Positions 32,630-43,244 are shown, counted from the first letter of the stretch. The stretch: DNA of 64,000 nt from Arion vulgaris (GCA_020796225.1 CM036756.1:60664644-60728643); one strand, 5' to 3'. A program made the numbers and translations. Notes: generated from the letters alone by a model not told the origin.

Positions 32630-32830
32630 TATTTTGGGCGGCATGATACCAGGCAGACGAGGGCGGGAAGACAAAGGAGAAGATGGGTGCAAGATGTCAT
32701 AGACAAGATGAATATGATTATGACAGGCGTTGGACACCTCACGCAGGACAGGAAGACAATTAGAGCTACTGCCATGAGAGCCAAGCTCCGAAAAGGTCAA
32801 GTAGATGACGATCCATACTTCGGATCTCAT
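32630..32830 (+). mobile_element. LINE 3' end, family L2
   Basis: GRRGRE, RRRWVQDVIDKMNMIMTGV, GHLTQDRKTIRATAM and RAKLRKGQVDDD read in one or two frames. These match the L2 tails at 7030 and 46965. Confidence 0.75.
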
Positions 32831-32965
32831 TATGTTCAACGCTTGTGGCCTTTTAGTGAATAAATAATTCCATTGTCACCCATCTAGTGTGGTTATTTGA
32901 TATTTAATATTCTCTTTTCTATAATGTTTTCATCGGAACAGTACACGGACATCGCTCATTTTCTT

Positions 32966-33166
32966 CAAAGCGGTGTCCATCTCTATTGTTCAAAGCGGTG
33001 TACATCTCTATTGTTCAAAGCGGTGTCCATCTCTATTGGTCAAAGTGGTGCCCATCTCTATTGTTCAAAGCGGTGCCCATCTCTATTGTTCAAAGCGGTG
33101 TCCATCTCTAGTGTTCAAAGCGGTGCCTATCTCTATTGTTCAAAGCGGTGTCCGAACTCTATTGTT
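32966..33166. repeat. 25-bp minisatellite, 8 copies
   Basis: The unit is CAAAGCGGTGTCCATCTCTA + TTGTT. Confidence 0.93.
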
Positions 33167-33589
33167 CGTACACTCTTCTGTTCATTTCCTCTTCTTAGTT
33201 ATGTCTTCTTGGATTGATAGTTGTATTGTTCTTTGTGTCGTGAGATGACACCCCCCATTCTTGCTACCTCATTATACAATAATAAACGTTATACTGGTAT
33301 CATCGACACTGTACACGACACGTTTTATTGATGTCTTATACAAAGGGTATGATGGAAAGGCTATAATACACAGTGAACCTTACTATTGTATTAATGATTT
33401 ATCGACGGCAGTAGGTTTGTGTAACAACACGCAGTCGGGAAACTCATTGTGTATGAAAAATATGAACACACAACATTAAGACGTATGTACACTTGCAACA
33501 TTATGATTTATATGAAACTGAAGTACGAACACACACGTTGTATATGAAATTGAAGTATGGACATACAACCACAGAACAACCACCTACAT
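33167..33589. other. Unassigned sequence
   Basis: Two ~45-bp imperfect copies around GAACACACACGTTGTATATG (33524 onward) grade into the next array. Confidence 0.35.
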
Positions 33590-33768
33590 AATGGACAACA
33601 TAGAACAACCATCTACCCACACACTTGACACAACACAGAATAACCACCCACACACTTGACACAACGAAGAACAATCACCCACACACTTGACGCAACACAG
33701 AATAGCCACCCACACACTTGACACAACACAGAATAGCCACTTGTACACTCGACATAACATAAAATCAT
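33590..33768. repeat. 31-bp minisatellite, 5-6 copies
   Basis: The unit is CACCCACACACTTGACACAA + CACAGAATAAC. Confidence 0.9.
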
Positions 33769-34109
33769 CTACACACATGATTAGCTCTGTTGACATCCTG
33801 TTTGTTCCCTGTATGCATATTCAATATGTAACGATCACATACGAAAGTGTTTCACACGTACAAAAAAAATTGCAACGAATTGCCTCAATGTAACACTATT
33901 CCTACATAAACAAGCTGTTGGCAAATACCAGAATAAGACTAACAGATAAACTAAAAATAAATATTGTATATCTTATGTCACAAAGTCATGGTTAGACGAG
34001 TGTCAATAAATCAATGCACAATATTGTATCAGAAATGAAAATAGATTGATCCCATTAATAGTAGGGGATTTAGAAAAAGCACTACTACTTGTGGTATTTT
34101 TCCTGGAGG

Positions 34110-36117
34110 TCGAACTGACAAGAGACAAAAGGTAGGTGACAAGAGACAAACGGTGGGTGACAAGAGACAAAAGGTAGGTGACAAGAGACAAACGGTAGGT
34201 GACAAGAGACAAACGTAGGTGACAAGAGACAAACGGTAGGTGACAAGAGACAAACGGTAGGTGACAAGGGACAAACGGTAGGTGACAAGAGACAAACGGT
34301 AGGTGACAAGAGACAAACGGTAGGTGACAAGAGACAAAAGGTAGGTGACAAAAGACAAACGGTAGGTGACAAGGGACAAACGGTAGGTGACAAGAGACAA
34401 ACGGTAGGTGACAAGAGACAAACGGTAGGTGACAAGAGACAAACGGTAGGTGACAAGGGACAAACGGTAGGTGACAAGAGACAAACGGTAGGTGACAAGA
34501 GACAAACGGTAGGTGACAAGAGACAAAAGGTAGGTGACAAGAGACAAAAGGTAGGTGACAAGAGACAAAAGGTAGGTGACAAGAGACAAAAGGTAGGTGA
34601 CAAGAGACAAAAGGTAGGTGACAAGAGACAAACGGTAGGTGACAAGAGACAAACGGTAGGTGACAAGAGACAAACTGTAGGTGACAAGAGACAAAAGGTA
34701 GGTGACAAGAGACAAACGGTAGGTGACAAGAGATAAAAGGTAGGTGACAAGAGACAAAAGGTAGGTGACAAGAGACAAATGGTAGGTGACAAGAGACAAA
34801 AGGTAGGTGACAAGAGACAAATGGTAGGTGACAAGAGACAAAAGGTAGGGGACAAGAGACAAACGGTAGGTGACAAGAGACAAAAGGTAGGGGACAAGAG
34901 ACAAATGGTAGGTGACAAGAGACAAAAGGTAGGTGACAAGAGACAAAAGGTAGGTGACAAGAGACAAACGGTAGGTGACAAGAGACAAATGGTAGGTGAC
35001 AAGAGACAAAAGGTAGGTGACAAGAGACAAATGGTAGGTGACAAGAGACAAAAGGTAGGGGACAAGAGACAAACGGTAGGTGACAAGAGACAAAAGGTAG
35101 GGGACAAGAGACAAATGGTAGGTGACAAGAGACAAAAGGTAGGTGACAAGAGACAAAAGGTAGGTGACAAGAGACAAACGGTAGGTGACAAGAGACAAAA
35201 GGTAGGTGACAAGAGACGAAAGGTAGGTGACAAGAGACAAACGGTAGGTGACAAGAGACAAAAGGTAGGTGACAAGAGACAAACGGTAGGTGAAAAGAGA
35301 CAAAAGGTAGGTGACAAGAGACAAACGGTAGGTGACAAGAGACAAAAGGTAGGTGACAAGAGACAAAAGGTAGGTGACAAGAGACAAATGGTAGGTGACA
35401 AGAGACAAATGGTAGGTGACAAGAGACAAAAGGTAGGTGACAAGAGACAAAAGGTAGGTGACAAGAGACAAAAGGTAGGTGACAAGAGACAAAAGGTAGG
35501 TGACAAGAGACAAACGGTAGGTGACAAGAGACAAAAGGTAGGTGACAAGAGACAAACGGTAGGTGACAAGAGACGAAAGGTAGGTGACAAGAGACAAACG
35601 GTAGGTGACAAGAGACAAAAGGTAGGTGACAAGAGACAAACGGTAGGTGAAAAGAGACAAAAGGTAGGCGACAAGAGACAAACGGTAGGTGACAAGAGAC
35701 AAACGGTAGGTGACAAGAGACAAAAGGTAGGTGACAAGAGACAAATGGTAGGTGACAAGAGACAAATGGTAGGTGACAAGAGACAAACGGTAGGTGACAA
35801 GAGACAAAAGGTAGGTGACAAGAGACAAACGGTAGGTGAAAAGAGACAAAAGGTAGGCGACAAGAGACAAACGGTAGGTGACAAGAGACAAAAGGTAGGT
35901 GACAAGAGACAAAAGGTAGGTGACAAGAGACAAATGGTAGGTGACAAGAGACAAATGGTAGGTGACAAGAGACAAAAGGTAGGTGACAAGAGACAAATGG
36001 TAGGTGACAAGAGACAAATGGTAGGTGACAAGAGACAAAAGGTAGGTGACAAGAGACAAATGGTAGGTGACAAGAGACAAAAGGTAGGGGACAAGAGACA
36101 AACGGTAGGTGACAAAG
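34110..36117. repeat. 21-bp minisatellite, ~95 copies
   Basis: The unit is GTAGGTGACAAGAGACAAAC + G, with the last bases ACG, AAG or ATG. The plus strand is strongly purine-rich. Variant strings (GGGGACAAG, GAAAAGAG, GACGAAAG) recur at fixed spacing, showing block duplications. Period 21 keeps several frames open, producing minus-strand frames of 733 and 684 codons that are not genes. Confidence 0.98.
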
Positions 36118-36207
36118 AGATTAAACGAAACCCCGACAACGAAGAAGTCCGAGAGGAAAGGCAAGAGATCGAGTCTGTCTGAAAGGAGACGGGCGGTGAT
36201 GAGACTT

Positions 36208-36412
36208 CTTCCTCTTCTTCTTTGAACCACTCTGTCTGATGTGCATGTGATCTGAGTCTAAGAGCGATTGTACGCTGTGCCAGTTGGCCAGCAAATCCGA
36301 TATGTGCGCTTTTTATTTACTAGGGTAGCATCCCTCTTACGACATGCATTGTAGGTCGCAGTGGTACTATTCTTTGCTTCCCTTGCGGGTCCCGGCACCA
36401 CACGGGCGAATG
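36208..36412 (-). mobile_element. SINE family C, copy 4
   Basis: TGTGATCTGAGTCTAAGAGC, GATTGTACGCTGTGCCAGTT, CTCTTACGACATGCATTGTA, GGTACTATTCTTTGCTTCCC and CGGGTCCCGGCACCACACGG in family order. Confidence 0.85.
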
Positions 36413-36578
36413 AGAGCAACAATTCGTATAACACACGTTACATGAAGAAATGTTATGCACTACCTGATAGCCATGTATATATATATCTTGTAAATTGGTA
36501 AGATGTTGAGTACTACCATGTTAACAGTGTATCTATTGAATTGTAGTTGTCATGTTTTTTTTTTAGTTTAGTTAGTTT

Positions 36579-36790
36579 TTAGTTTGTTCCTTTCGTGCCA
36601 AATGCGGCACATAGGGCAGAGGTTTTAGATCTCCATGTGATGCGGTTCTTTGCTAGCAGTTGGAGATCTTGTATGGTTTTACATCCCAATAGTTTACTTT
36701 CTTGTTGGATGGTTCTTCGAAGAGTGGTCTTTGGTCTTCCTCGTTTTCTTTTCCCAACTGGTGACCACATAAGTGGTCATGACAAATTCA
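36579..36790 (-). mobile_element. LINE 3' end, family L7
   Basis: A clean minus-strand frame reads WSPVGKRKRGRPKTTLRRTI, then LQLLAKNRITWRS and ALCAAFGTKGTN before the stop: the GKRKRGRPKTT..R motif at LINE ORF2 C-termini. Confidence 0.85.
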
Positions 36791-37061
36791 AATTTTCATT
36801 TATCCTGAAAAGAGCGTATGTTTACATAGAGGATACGATATCAGAGCCATTCAGTACGACACATTCGTTTTTTACGAGTATTATATAGTAAGTTAGGAAC
36901 CTGGTTCCATTCCAACTTTCTGATGAAGCTGTTTTCAAGAACTATCTTCAAATTCACTGTATTGCACCTCCCCGCATATACCTAGCTTAAGACTTGAACA
37001 TTGTGGCTATTTAAGTGCTAATATAAGAATAGAGGTTGTAAGCTGCGAGAAATTGTACTCA
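36791..37061. other. Unassigned sequence
   Basis: Nothing recognised. Confidence 0.3.
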
Positions 37062-37665
37062 GCAACAATACTAATGTGTCTAGTAACAATACTAATGTGC
37101 ACAGCAACAATACCAAAGTGCCAAGTAACAATACCAATTTGACTAGCAACAATAATAATGTGCCACGTAACAATACCAATGTACCAAGTAACAATACCTA
37201 TGTACCAAGTAACAATACCAATGTGCACAGTAACAATACCAAAGTGTCAAGTAACAATACCAAAGTGCCAAGTAACAATACCAAAGTGCCAAGTAACAAT
37301 ACCAAAGTGCCAAGTAACAATACCAATGTGCCCATTAACAATACCAATGTGCCCAGTAACAATACCAAAGTGCCCAGTAACAATACCGATATGCACAGTA
37401 ACAATACCAATGTGCACAGTAACAATACCAAAGTGCCAAGTAACAATACCGATATGCTCAGTAACAATACCAATGTGCCAAGTAACAATACCAATGTGCA
37501 CAGTAACAATACAAATGTGCCTAGTAACAATACCAATGTGCACAGTAACAATACAAATGTGCCTAGTAACAATACCAATGTGCACAGTAACAATACAAAT
37601 GTGCCTAGTAACAATACCAATGTGCCAAGTAACAATACAAATGTGCCTAGTAACAATACTGATTG
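37062..37665. repeat. 21-bp minisatellite, ~29 copies
   Basis: The unit is AACAATACCAATGTGCCAAG + T. Period 21 gives long artefactual frames (Asn-Thr-rich on one strand, Leu-rich on the other). Confidence 0.96.
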
Positions 37666-38086
37666 TCTTTGATCGATGATTCCTTGCAGGAGAAATATGA
37701 GCGTGTGGTAATGAATATATATAACGCTCTTGTCCGCAAGCTACACACTATATTAGCTTTTTCCCTTTCAATTGTTCTCAAGAGAAAATATAGCTCAGTC
37801 AAACATTAGTTAGAGAATAACTGTCGACGCTGTTATTTGTTCTATCAATGACTAGGAGATTTGTATGGGAGATTTGTATGGGAGATTGAAGGGAGAATTA
37901 TATTTTATATAACAAACATTAGAGCCAGTTTTAGTGGAGATCAATAAGGCACTATTTATACTGAGGATTACAAGATGACGCACTCAGCAGGTTCACATCG
38001 TTTTGGGGTTGCAGTTTTTTTGTTTTTACACAGCGAGTAGTTATTTAAAGGGACAGTTATTTTTTACATTATGCGAGAAGGGATAC
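37666..38086. other. Unassigned sequence
   Basis: Nothing recognised beyond a GGGAGATTTGTAT duplication at 37855-37882. Confidence 0.3.
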
Positions 38087-38668
38087 CATGGACAGAAAAG
38101 ATAGCACATGGGCAGAAAAGATAGAACATGGACAGGAAGATAGCACATGGACAGGAAGATAGCACATGGACAGGAAAGATAGCACATGGACAGGAATAGC
38201 ACATGGACAGGAAAATACATGGATAGAAAAGAGATCACACGAACAGAAAAGAGAACACATGGACAGAAAAGAGAACACATGGACAGAAAAGAGATCACAT
38301 GGACAGAAAAGAGAACACATGGACAGAAAAGAGATCACTAGGACAGGAAATATACATGGATAGAAAAGAGATCACATGAACAGAAAAGAGATCACATGGA
38401 CAGAAAAGAGAACACATGGACAGAAAAGAGATCACATGGACAGAAAAGAGATCACTAGGACAGGAAAGAGATCACATGGACAGGAAATATACATGGATAG
38501 AAAAGAGATCACATGAACAGAAAAGAGATCACATGGACAGAAAAGAGAACACATGGACAGAAAAGAGATCACATGGACAGGAAATATACATGGATAGAAA
38601 AGAGATCACATGGACAGAAAAGAGATCACACGGACAGAAAAGATAACACACGGACAGAGAAGAGAACA
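38087..38668. repeat. 20-bp minisatellite, ~29 copies with higher-order blocks
   Basis: The unit is ACATGGACAGAAAAGAGATC. The variant string GGACAGGAAATATACATGGA recurs near 38341, 38479 and 38577. Confidence 0.95.
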
Positions 38669-38965
38669 AACAGATCTATCTAGAATTAACTCAAAATTAA
38701 TGAAAACTGCCATACTACAAATAAGAATATTGAAGTATTTTAGACATATAAAAAAGAATATTGAAGTATTTTAGACATATAAAAAAGAATATTGAAGTAT
38801 TTTAGACATATAAAAAGACACGAAGGGTTGGTTCGAGAAGACTATTATAGAAGGAGGCAACCCTGCAACCAGTAGATGGATTCTGGTTGTAACTGAGTAT
38901 ATGAGCATGACAGCTGCAGAGGCAGGACATCGAATTAGATGTGATACGCTCCAAATACTAAATAT
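38669..38965 (+). mobile_element. LINE C-terminal fragment
   Basis: Frames read ILKYFRHIKRHEG, then EKTIIEGGNPATSRWIL and VTEYMSMTAAEAGHR. This is the KYFGHI..R / LEKTI..G / AAEAGHR layout of LINE ORF2 C-termini. It has internal frameshifts. Confidence 0.75.
38722..38816. repeat. 31-bp repeat, 3 copies, inside a LINE frame
   Basis: The unit is ATTGAAGTATTTTAGACATA + TAAAAAAGAAT. It duplicates the codons for LKYFRHI. Confidence 0.9.
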
Positions 38966-39179
38966 ATTAATCCAAGAATTATTGTTCAAATGAAATGACT
39001 TGTTTATAAACAAAAGAATATAAAATACATTAAAAGCTACATCAAATACTAACATTTATTAGTAATAAATTACATCTCTATACTCAGTGGCGGCTCGTCT
39101 ATAAGGGCCAGTGGGCCGGCCCCACCAAAATTATGTATAACGTGTATTTATTATTATTTATATTAAAATATAGCAATCT

Positions 39180-39639
39180 TCTTCTTCTTTGCGTTCGTTC
39201 TTTACGATCAATTTTAATCACTCTTTGTCGCCCGAGTGGTCACCGGGGCCCAAATTTGGGGTGTAAAGAATAGAACCACTGTTACCTGCCAAGCATGTCG
39301 TAAGAGGCGACTAAGGAGGTTTGGCTGAAATCGGATGCACATGTCCTAAACGTGTAGAAGTCTATGCGTTAAGGGCCTACCAAACCAATGTGCAACGTAT
39401 ACACGTTCTTGGCAAAGATCAAACATATCACAAAGAGTGATTAAAATTGGTCGTAAAGAACGAACGCAAAGAAGAAGAAGAAGAATCACTCTTCAATCAC
39501 GCATAGCCTTCTACACATTTAGGACACATGCATCCGATTTCAATCAAACCTCCTTAGTCGCCTCTTACGACATGCATGGCAGGTAACAGTGGTTCTATTC
39601 TTTACATCCCAAATTTGGGCCCCTGTAACCACTCGGGCG
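39180..39639 (-). mobile_element. SINE family A, copy 5 (outer), inside the MITE
   Basis: Its tail is at 39180-39228 and its head at 39494-39639, on the minus strand. ATATAGCAATCT duplications flank it (39168-39179 and 39640-39651). The segment normally between the two parts is partly deleted where the inner SINE sits. Confidence 0.9.
39229..39483 (+). mobile_element. SINE family A, copy 6 (inner)
   Basis: A near-consensus, full-length plus-strand copy from CGCCCGAGTGGTCACCGGGG to (GAA)n. AATCACTCTT occurs on both sides (39216-39225 and 39484-39493). Confidence 0.93.
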
Positions 39640-39739
39640 ATATAGCAATCTAAAAACCATGATTTATCCTGAAAAAATGTCTGGCCCCACTAACAAAAAT
39701 TATCACGAGCCGCCACTGTCTATACTTGATTGAAATTAA

Positions 39740-39835
39740 AATCATGGCATATCTTTTACAGGACGTAACCATCAACAGTAAACAAGTAGTCGATTTTCTA
39801 GGCACCACTTATACGTTCAGTACTATAACGTAAAT
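39740..39835 (-). mobile_element. SINE family H, copy 3 (fragment)
   Basis: ATCATGGCATATCTTTTACA, ATCAACAGTAAACAAGTAGT and GGCACCACTTATACGTTCAG are the 3' half of family H. Confidence 0.7.
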
Positions 39836-40687
39836 CACTGATCAACTTAAGTGCAATTCACATAATGCAATCCTACCTTAGCTTACGTAGTTTAAATCAA
39901 TTCTTCGTACGTCTTCGGAAGTTATTAGATCACATCGTCAGTAGCGGCTTCAATGAATTGTTTTGATTCTATTCATGAAATTCATTCTTTCATATTTGGA
40001 TGCTGTACTATCTCTGTCTCTGTAGGCAATATTTTCTTTATTGTTTTTCTGTAGTGTAGAGCCGACACTTTAGAATGATGTGTTTTGTAGTTTAATTAGT
40101 TCGCAAAATCCACAGAAAACAAAACAAAAATATGGCTTCCACGATCCACAAACAGACATCTCCTGAGTGACTGTGGCATGAGAACACACAGCTCTACACG
40201 TCAGCCACCAGATGAATCACTGTATCACGGCTGTCATTTTCCCGCACGTCCTGTTACGACCAGGCACACTCACCTCATGTTACGACTAGGCACAATGAAA
40301 CGGCTATCACAATCTGACCAGATGTAAATTATCTCGTTCGAAACCCTTCCTAAAATGGCCCAGGGAGGAAACAAAGAACACTTTGTTTGAATGCCAAATT
40401 ACAGTGAAGACTAAAAGCCACAAAGTACCGTGTTTGTTATTACAGTCCTAACACACTAGAAACCTCATCTGTCACCCTGACTGAAGGCAATGTAAGGCGC
40501 GTATTGTTTCCTTAGTCCATACACACACCACTCAAGTTTGAAAAGCTATACCACCACTTTTATACCTGGTTTACCAAGCGTGAAATTATCTTTCTAGAAA
40601 GGGCTAAAACATCAATATTAAAGAAAAGAAGAAAGTGCAACGGAATGTCATGTTGAACATGCGGTTATGTTAGTAAAATGGGCCAAA
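39836..40687. other. Repeat-poor stretch with possible splice-flanked segments
   Basis: No TE is recognised. It holds the weak minus-strand exon candidate at 40274-40349 and, on the plus strand, TTTGTTATTACAG|46 nt|GTAAGG (40444-40489) with 15 open codons. TGTTACGACYAGGCAC is duplicated at 40251-40292. Confidence 0.3.
40274..40349 (-). CDS. Weak candidate small internal exon (24 codons)
   Basis: Read on the minus strand, a pyrimidine tract ending TTTTAG (40350) precedes 76 nt, followed by the strong donor GAG|GTGAGT. One frame is open: two leading bases, 24 codons containing IIYIWSDC, then a two-base overhang. The frame is short enough to be open by chance, so the support is mainly the splice signals. 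The region 40100-40500 is free of recognised repeats and has slightly raised GC. Its phase does not match the neighbouring candidate exons. Confidence 0.15.
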
Positions 40688-40730
40688 CTACAATATGAAA
40701 TGAAAATCGTGGTACAGGACTTAACCATCT

Positions 40731-41225
40731 TTCTTCTTTTGTCGTCACACTGCTACCGGGTTGTTGTCCAGTGTCGTGGTTTTCTGTTTTTGTCGTCACA
40801 CTGCTACCGGGTTGTTGTCCAGTGTCGTGGTTTTCTGTTTTTGTCTTGCGCTGTTCTGGTGGCTTGTGTGATTGTTATCTTTGTTCTTTCACAAGATTCT
40901 GCTACGTCATCTAACCATCTTTTCCGTGGTCTTCCTCTTGCCTTCTGTCCCAATGTTCTGTTGTAGAAGACTATGTATACTGTGGAGTTTGGATGCATTC
41001 TTATTAAGTGGCCAAACCACTTCATTCTTTGTTTCTCTCATGTAATTCAAGCACGGTTTTGTGCCAACTTTCTTTCTTATGCTGATGTTGGTGATTCTGT
41101 CTTTTCTTGTGTTGTTGGTAACTTTTCGCAGGCAACGCATTTCACATGTAGTTATTTTTGTGACTGCGCTTTGCTCAATGTCCATGTTTGGCTCTGGTAA
41201 CACAAAGTAGGTATAAAAATGCTGA
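40731..41225 (-). mobile_element. LINE 3' end, family L5
   Basis: Minus-strand frames give TCEMRCLRKVTNNTRKDRIT, then ISIRKKVGTKPCL, a frameshift near 41025, MKWFGHLIRMHPN and KARGRPRKRWLDDV. This is the EMR.LR..TR.DR / WFGH..RM / GRPRKRW series of LINE ORF2 C-termini, ending in a (TTC)n-complement tail. Confidence 0.85.
40741..40842. repeat. 51-bp duplication in the L5 3' end
   Basis: Two near-perfect copies start GTCGTCACACTGCTACCGGG. Each contains the 22-bp unit that is amplified at 11557-11797. Confidence 0.93.
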
Positions 41226-41435
41226 TCATTTGCAATTTTATATCAACAACAGTAAACGAGTCGTTGATTTCGTAGGCACCACTTATACGTTCAGTTGTTT
41301 GTCATCACTTTCTGAACGGTGAGGTATATTTTTACCGTTCGTAAAAATCCAAGGGAACTAATTTGTTTTCAAATCTGCCCGCTGCGAAGCTTGAACCAGG
41401 TTCTCTTTTGCTTGAGACATTCACCCCGCCCTATA

Positions 41436-41794
41436 TCTTATTCTTCATTCGATCCTGGGAGGGCGTTACTCTATGTATCCCAATTTACATCAAGACTGAT
41501 ATATATGTATCTTTTGATCTGGTAGGTTTATAAAGTGTGCTATGCATCGACAGTCTTTCTTCTATAACACAGACACAAAACAATCAACATAAGTAACGTG
41601 TGAAGTAATATGCGTGTCACTGTTGAACGAAACAAATCACAAAGCAATAGCATGGATAAATATTAGTTTTTAAAACGTAGCAAAAAACACAACTAGAATC
41701 TGTTAACAGTAACTGAACAGCCTTCATTGGGCTCCGGGCAGACACATATGTGACCAGTCTCCTCCAACAAATGTCGCACATTATGCACACTGAT
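41436..41794. other. Unassigned sequence
   Basis: Nothing recognised. Confidence 0.3.
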
Positions 41795-42005
41795 GCCCGC
41801 CTGCTCAGCGTGTTCGTAGCGCGTTGGACTACGGGTGACAAGTCCTCTGTGAGTGCGGGTTCAATTCCGCGGACTGGCAGAAAAGCCACAGGTTCCCCAG
41901 ATTTACAGTGTTCGTGGCATCGAACCGAAGGGTTACGATGTCCATGGCACCGAGCCGAAGACCTTTCAGCTCAAGTGCTTCTGGATTGAAAATACAATTG
42001 TAAAA
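41795..42005 (+). mobile_element. SINE family D, copy 3
   Basis: The sense copy has the A-box CGTAGCGCGTTGGACTACGG and B-box GGGTTCAATTCCGCGG, a SINE body, and GCTTCTGGATTGAAAA at the end. ATGCAYACTGATG flanks it (41782-41794 and 42006-42018, one mismatch). The tRNA-like head is the clearest in the window. Confidence 0.92.
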
Positions 42006-42015
42006 ATGCATACTG

Positions 42016-42337
42016 ATGGTTCCCGTGGCTCGATGGCTAAATACACTTCTCACTCTGACCATCAGGCTTCAAGTTCTACTTGTACAACGGGTAGATCCAA
42101 TCTCCCTAAATCGCTGCTTAGATTCAACATTGTCTTAATCTAACTGGCAGTCGAGAAGAGATGGAAGAACGTCCCCATTATCCATCTTTAACATTAGTGT
42201 CTTAATCTAATAGACAGTCATGAAGAGATCGAAGAACGTCCCCATTATCCATCTTTAACATTAGTGTCTTAATCTAATAGGCAGTCATGAAGAGATCGAA
42301 GAGCATACCCCTTTATCAATCTTCAACTCCCTGACAA
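42016..42337 (+). mobile_element. SINE family G, copy 1
   Basis: CCGTGGCTCGATGGCTAAAT (A-box-like), GTCTTAATCTAA and CCATTATCCATCTTTAAC line up with 59715-59930. The 3' part is tandemly expanded. Confidence 0.65.
42132..42335. repeat. 67-bp tandem repeat, 3 copies, within SINE G
   Basis: The unit starts GTCTTAATCTAATAGACAGT and ends CATCTTTAACATTAGT. The copy at 59820 has only one unit. Confidence 0.88.
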
Positions 42338-42339
42338 CC

Positions 42340-42448
42340 TTCTTCTTCGTCGATCGCTCCATACCATCAGTCGTCTCTTAAGACATTCCCTGTAGGTCGC
42401 AGCGGTATTCTTTGCTTCCCTTGCGGTCCTCTGCCCCGCACAGGCGGT
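42340..42448 (-). mobile_element. SINE family C, copy 5 (internally deleted)
   Basis: The tail (TTCTTCGTCGATCGCTCCAT) is joined directly to the head half (CAGTCGTCTCTTAAGACATT ... CACAGGCGG). TGACAACC duplications flank it (42332-42339 and 42449-42456). Confidence 0.85.
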
Positions 42449-42456
42449 TGACAACC

Positions 42457-42967
42457 ATCACTGTTGATTCAAACACGTCTGCTCTCTCATTGCCGCAAGC
42501 ACCCACATGCACAGGACAGTAGATTCACGTAAACCTCTGGGGGTTGGAAACATCAAGACTACATCCACTCGTACAAAGCATCGATGAGGAGTCAGATACT
42601 ACAACAGCTCCAGAGTCGCAGAAGCCAATGGTGTGCAGTAGTAATGCTCACAGCCCCAGAGTCGCAGAAATCCAATGGTGTGCAGTAGTAACGTTCACAT
42701 ATAAGCTATCTAAAACACAGGAGAGAATATCCGGAATATAATGTGCGTGCCTAGCTTGAGTTCAGCTTAGAAACACCAGGTAAACAAACAAGAAAGAAAG
42801 ATACCAAGCCCCGACACGTCCAACCTTTGTCTGGTCTGAACAATAAGTGTTTTGTTATAGTTTCAAAGAGGATCATATTGGTTCTGTGGAAAGTCTCACG
42901 TCTACTGTAAGCTTGTGTATTAAACTAACATTATAAAGTTAGTTAATTCTTCTCTACATTGAAATGT
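42457..42967. other. Unassigned sequence
   Basis: A 42-bp imperfect duplication around AGAGTCGCAGAARYCAATGG lies at 42608-42690. Nothing else is seen. Confidence 0.4.
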
Positions 42968-43240
42968 CTAGATTAAACAAAGATGTCACTAGTGAATGTC
43001 TAGTTTATATATGGGCACTCTATGAAACAAAGATGGCACTAGTGAATGTCTAGTTTATATATGGGCACTCTATGAAACAAAGATGGCACTAGTGAATGTC
43101 TAGTTTATATATGGGCACTCCATGAAACAAAGATGGCACTAGTGAATGTCTAGTTTATATATGAACACTCCATGAAACAAAGATGGCACTAGTGAATGTC
43201 TAGTTTATATATGGGCACTCTATGAAATAAAGATGAGCAC
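42968..43240. repeat. 50-bp minisatellite, ~5 copies
   Basis: The unit holds AAACAAAGATGGCACTAGTG and AATGTCTAGTTTATATATGG. Confidence 0.94.
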
Positions 43241-43244
43241 TATA

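Larger units (their letters stand above)
39085..39718. mobile_element. hAT-like MITE, copy 3, carrying nested SINEs
   Basis: The 14-bp termini CAGTGGCGGCTCGT and ACGAGCCGCCACTG enclose 634 bp. Perfect 8-bp duplications TCTATACT flank it (39077-39084 and 39719-39726). Removing the SINE block at 39180-39639 and one target copy leaves ~160 bp, the family length. Confidence 0.93.
40688..41435 (-). mobile_element. SINE family H, copy 4, split by LINE L5
   Basis: The left piece (40688-40730) has AAAATCGTGGTACAGGACTT. The right piece (41233-41435) has AACAGTAAACGAGTCGTTGA, GGCACCACTTATACGTTCAG and a TTGAACCAGG B-box. They join seamlessly when the LINE between is removed. Confidence 0.75.

Noticed and set aside
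34029..36230. 733- and 684-codon minus-strand frames and a 467-codon plus-strand frame
   Set aside because: They are translations of the 21-bp array. The Leu/Thr/Tyr or Lys/Asp repeats simply follow the DNA unit, and the non-array ends have no homology.
37076..37679. 198-codon Asn-rich frame and 152-codon Leu-rich minus frame
   Set aside because: Translations of a 21-bp minisatellite, not a low-complexity protein.
31580..40349. Cys-loop ion channel exons (NEIIYIWSD; two Cys in 31580-31797)
   Set aside because: The spacing of the Cys pair (17 residues, not 13), the lack of a PFD-type motif and the exon order on the minus strand do not fit.
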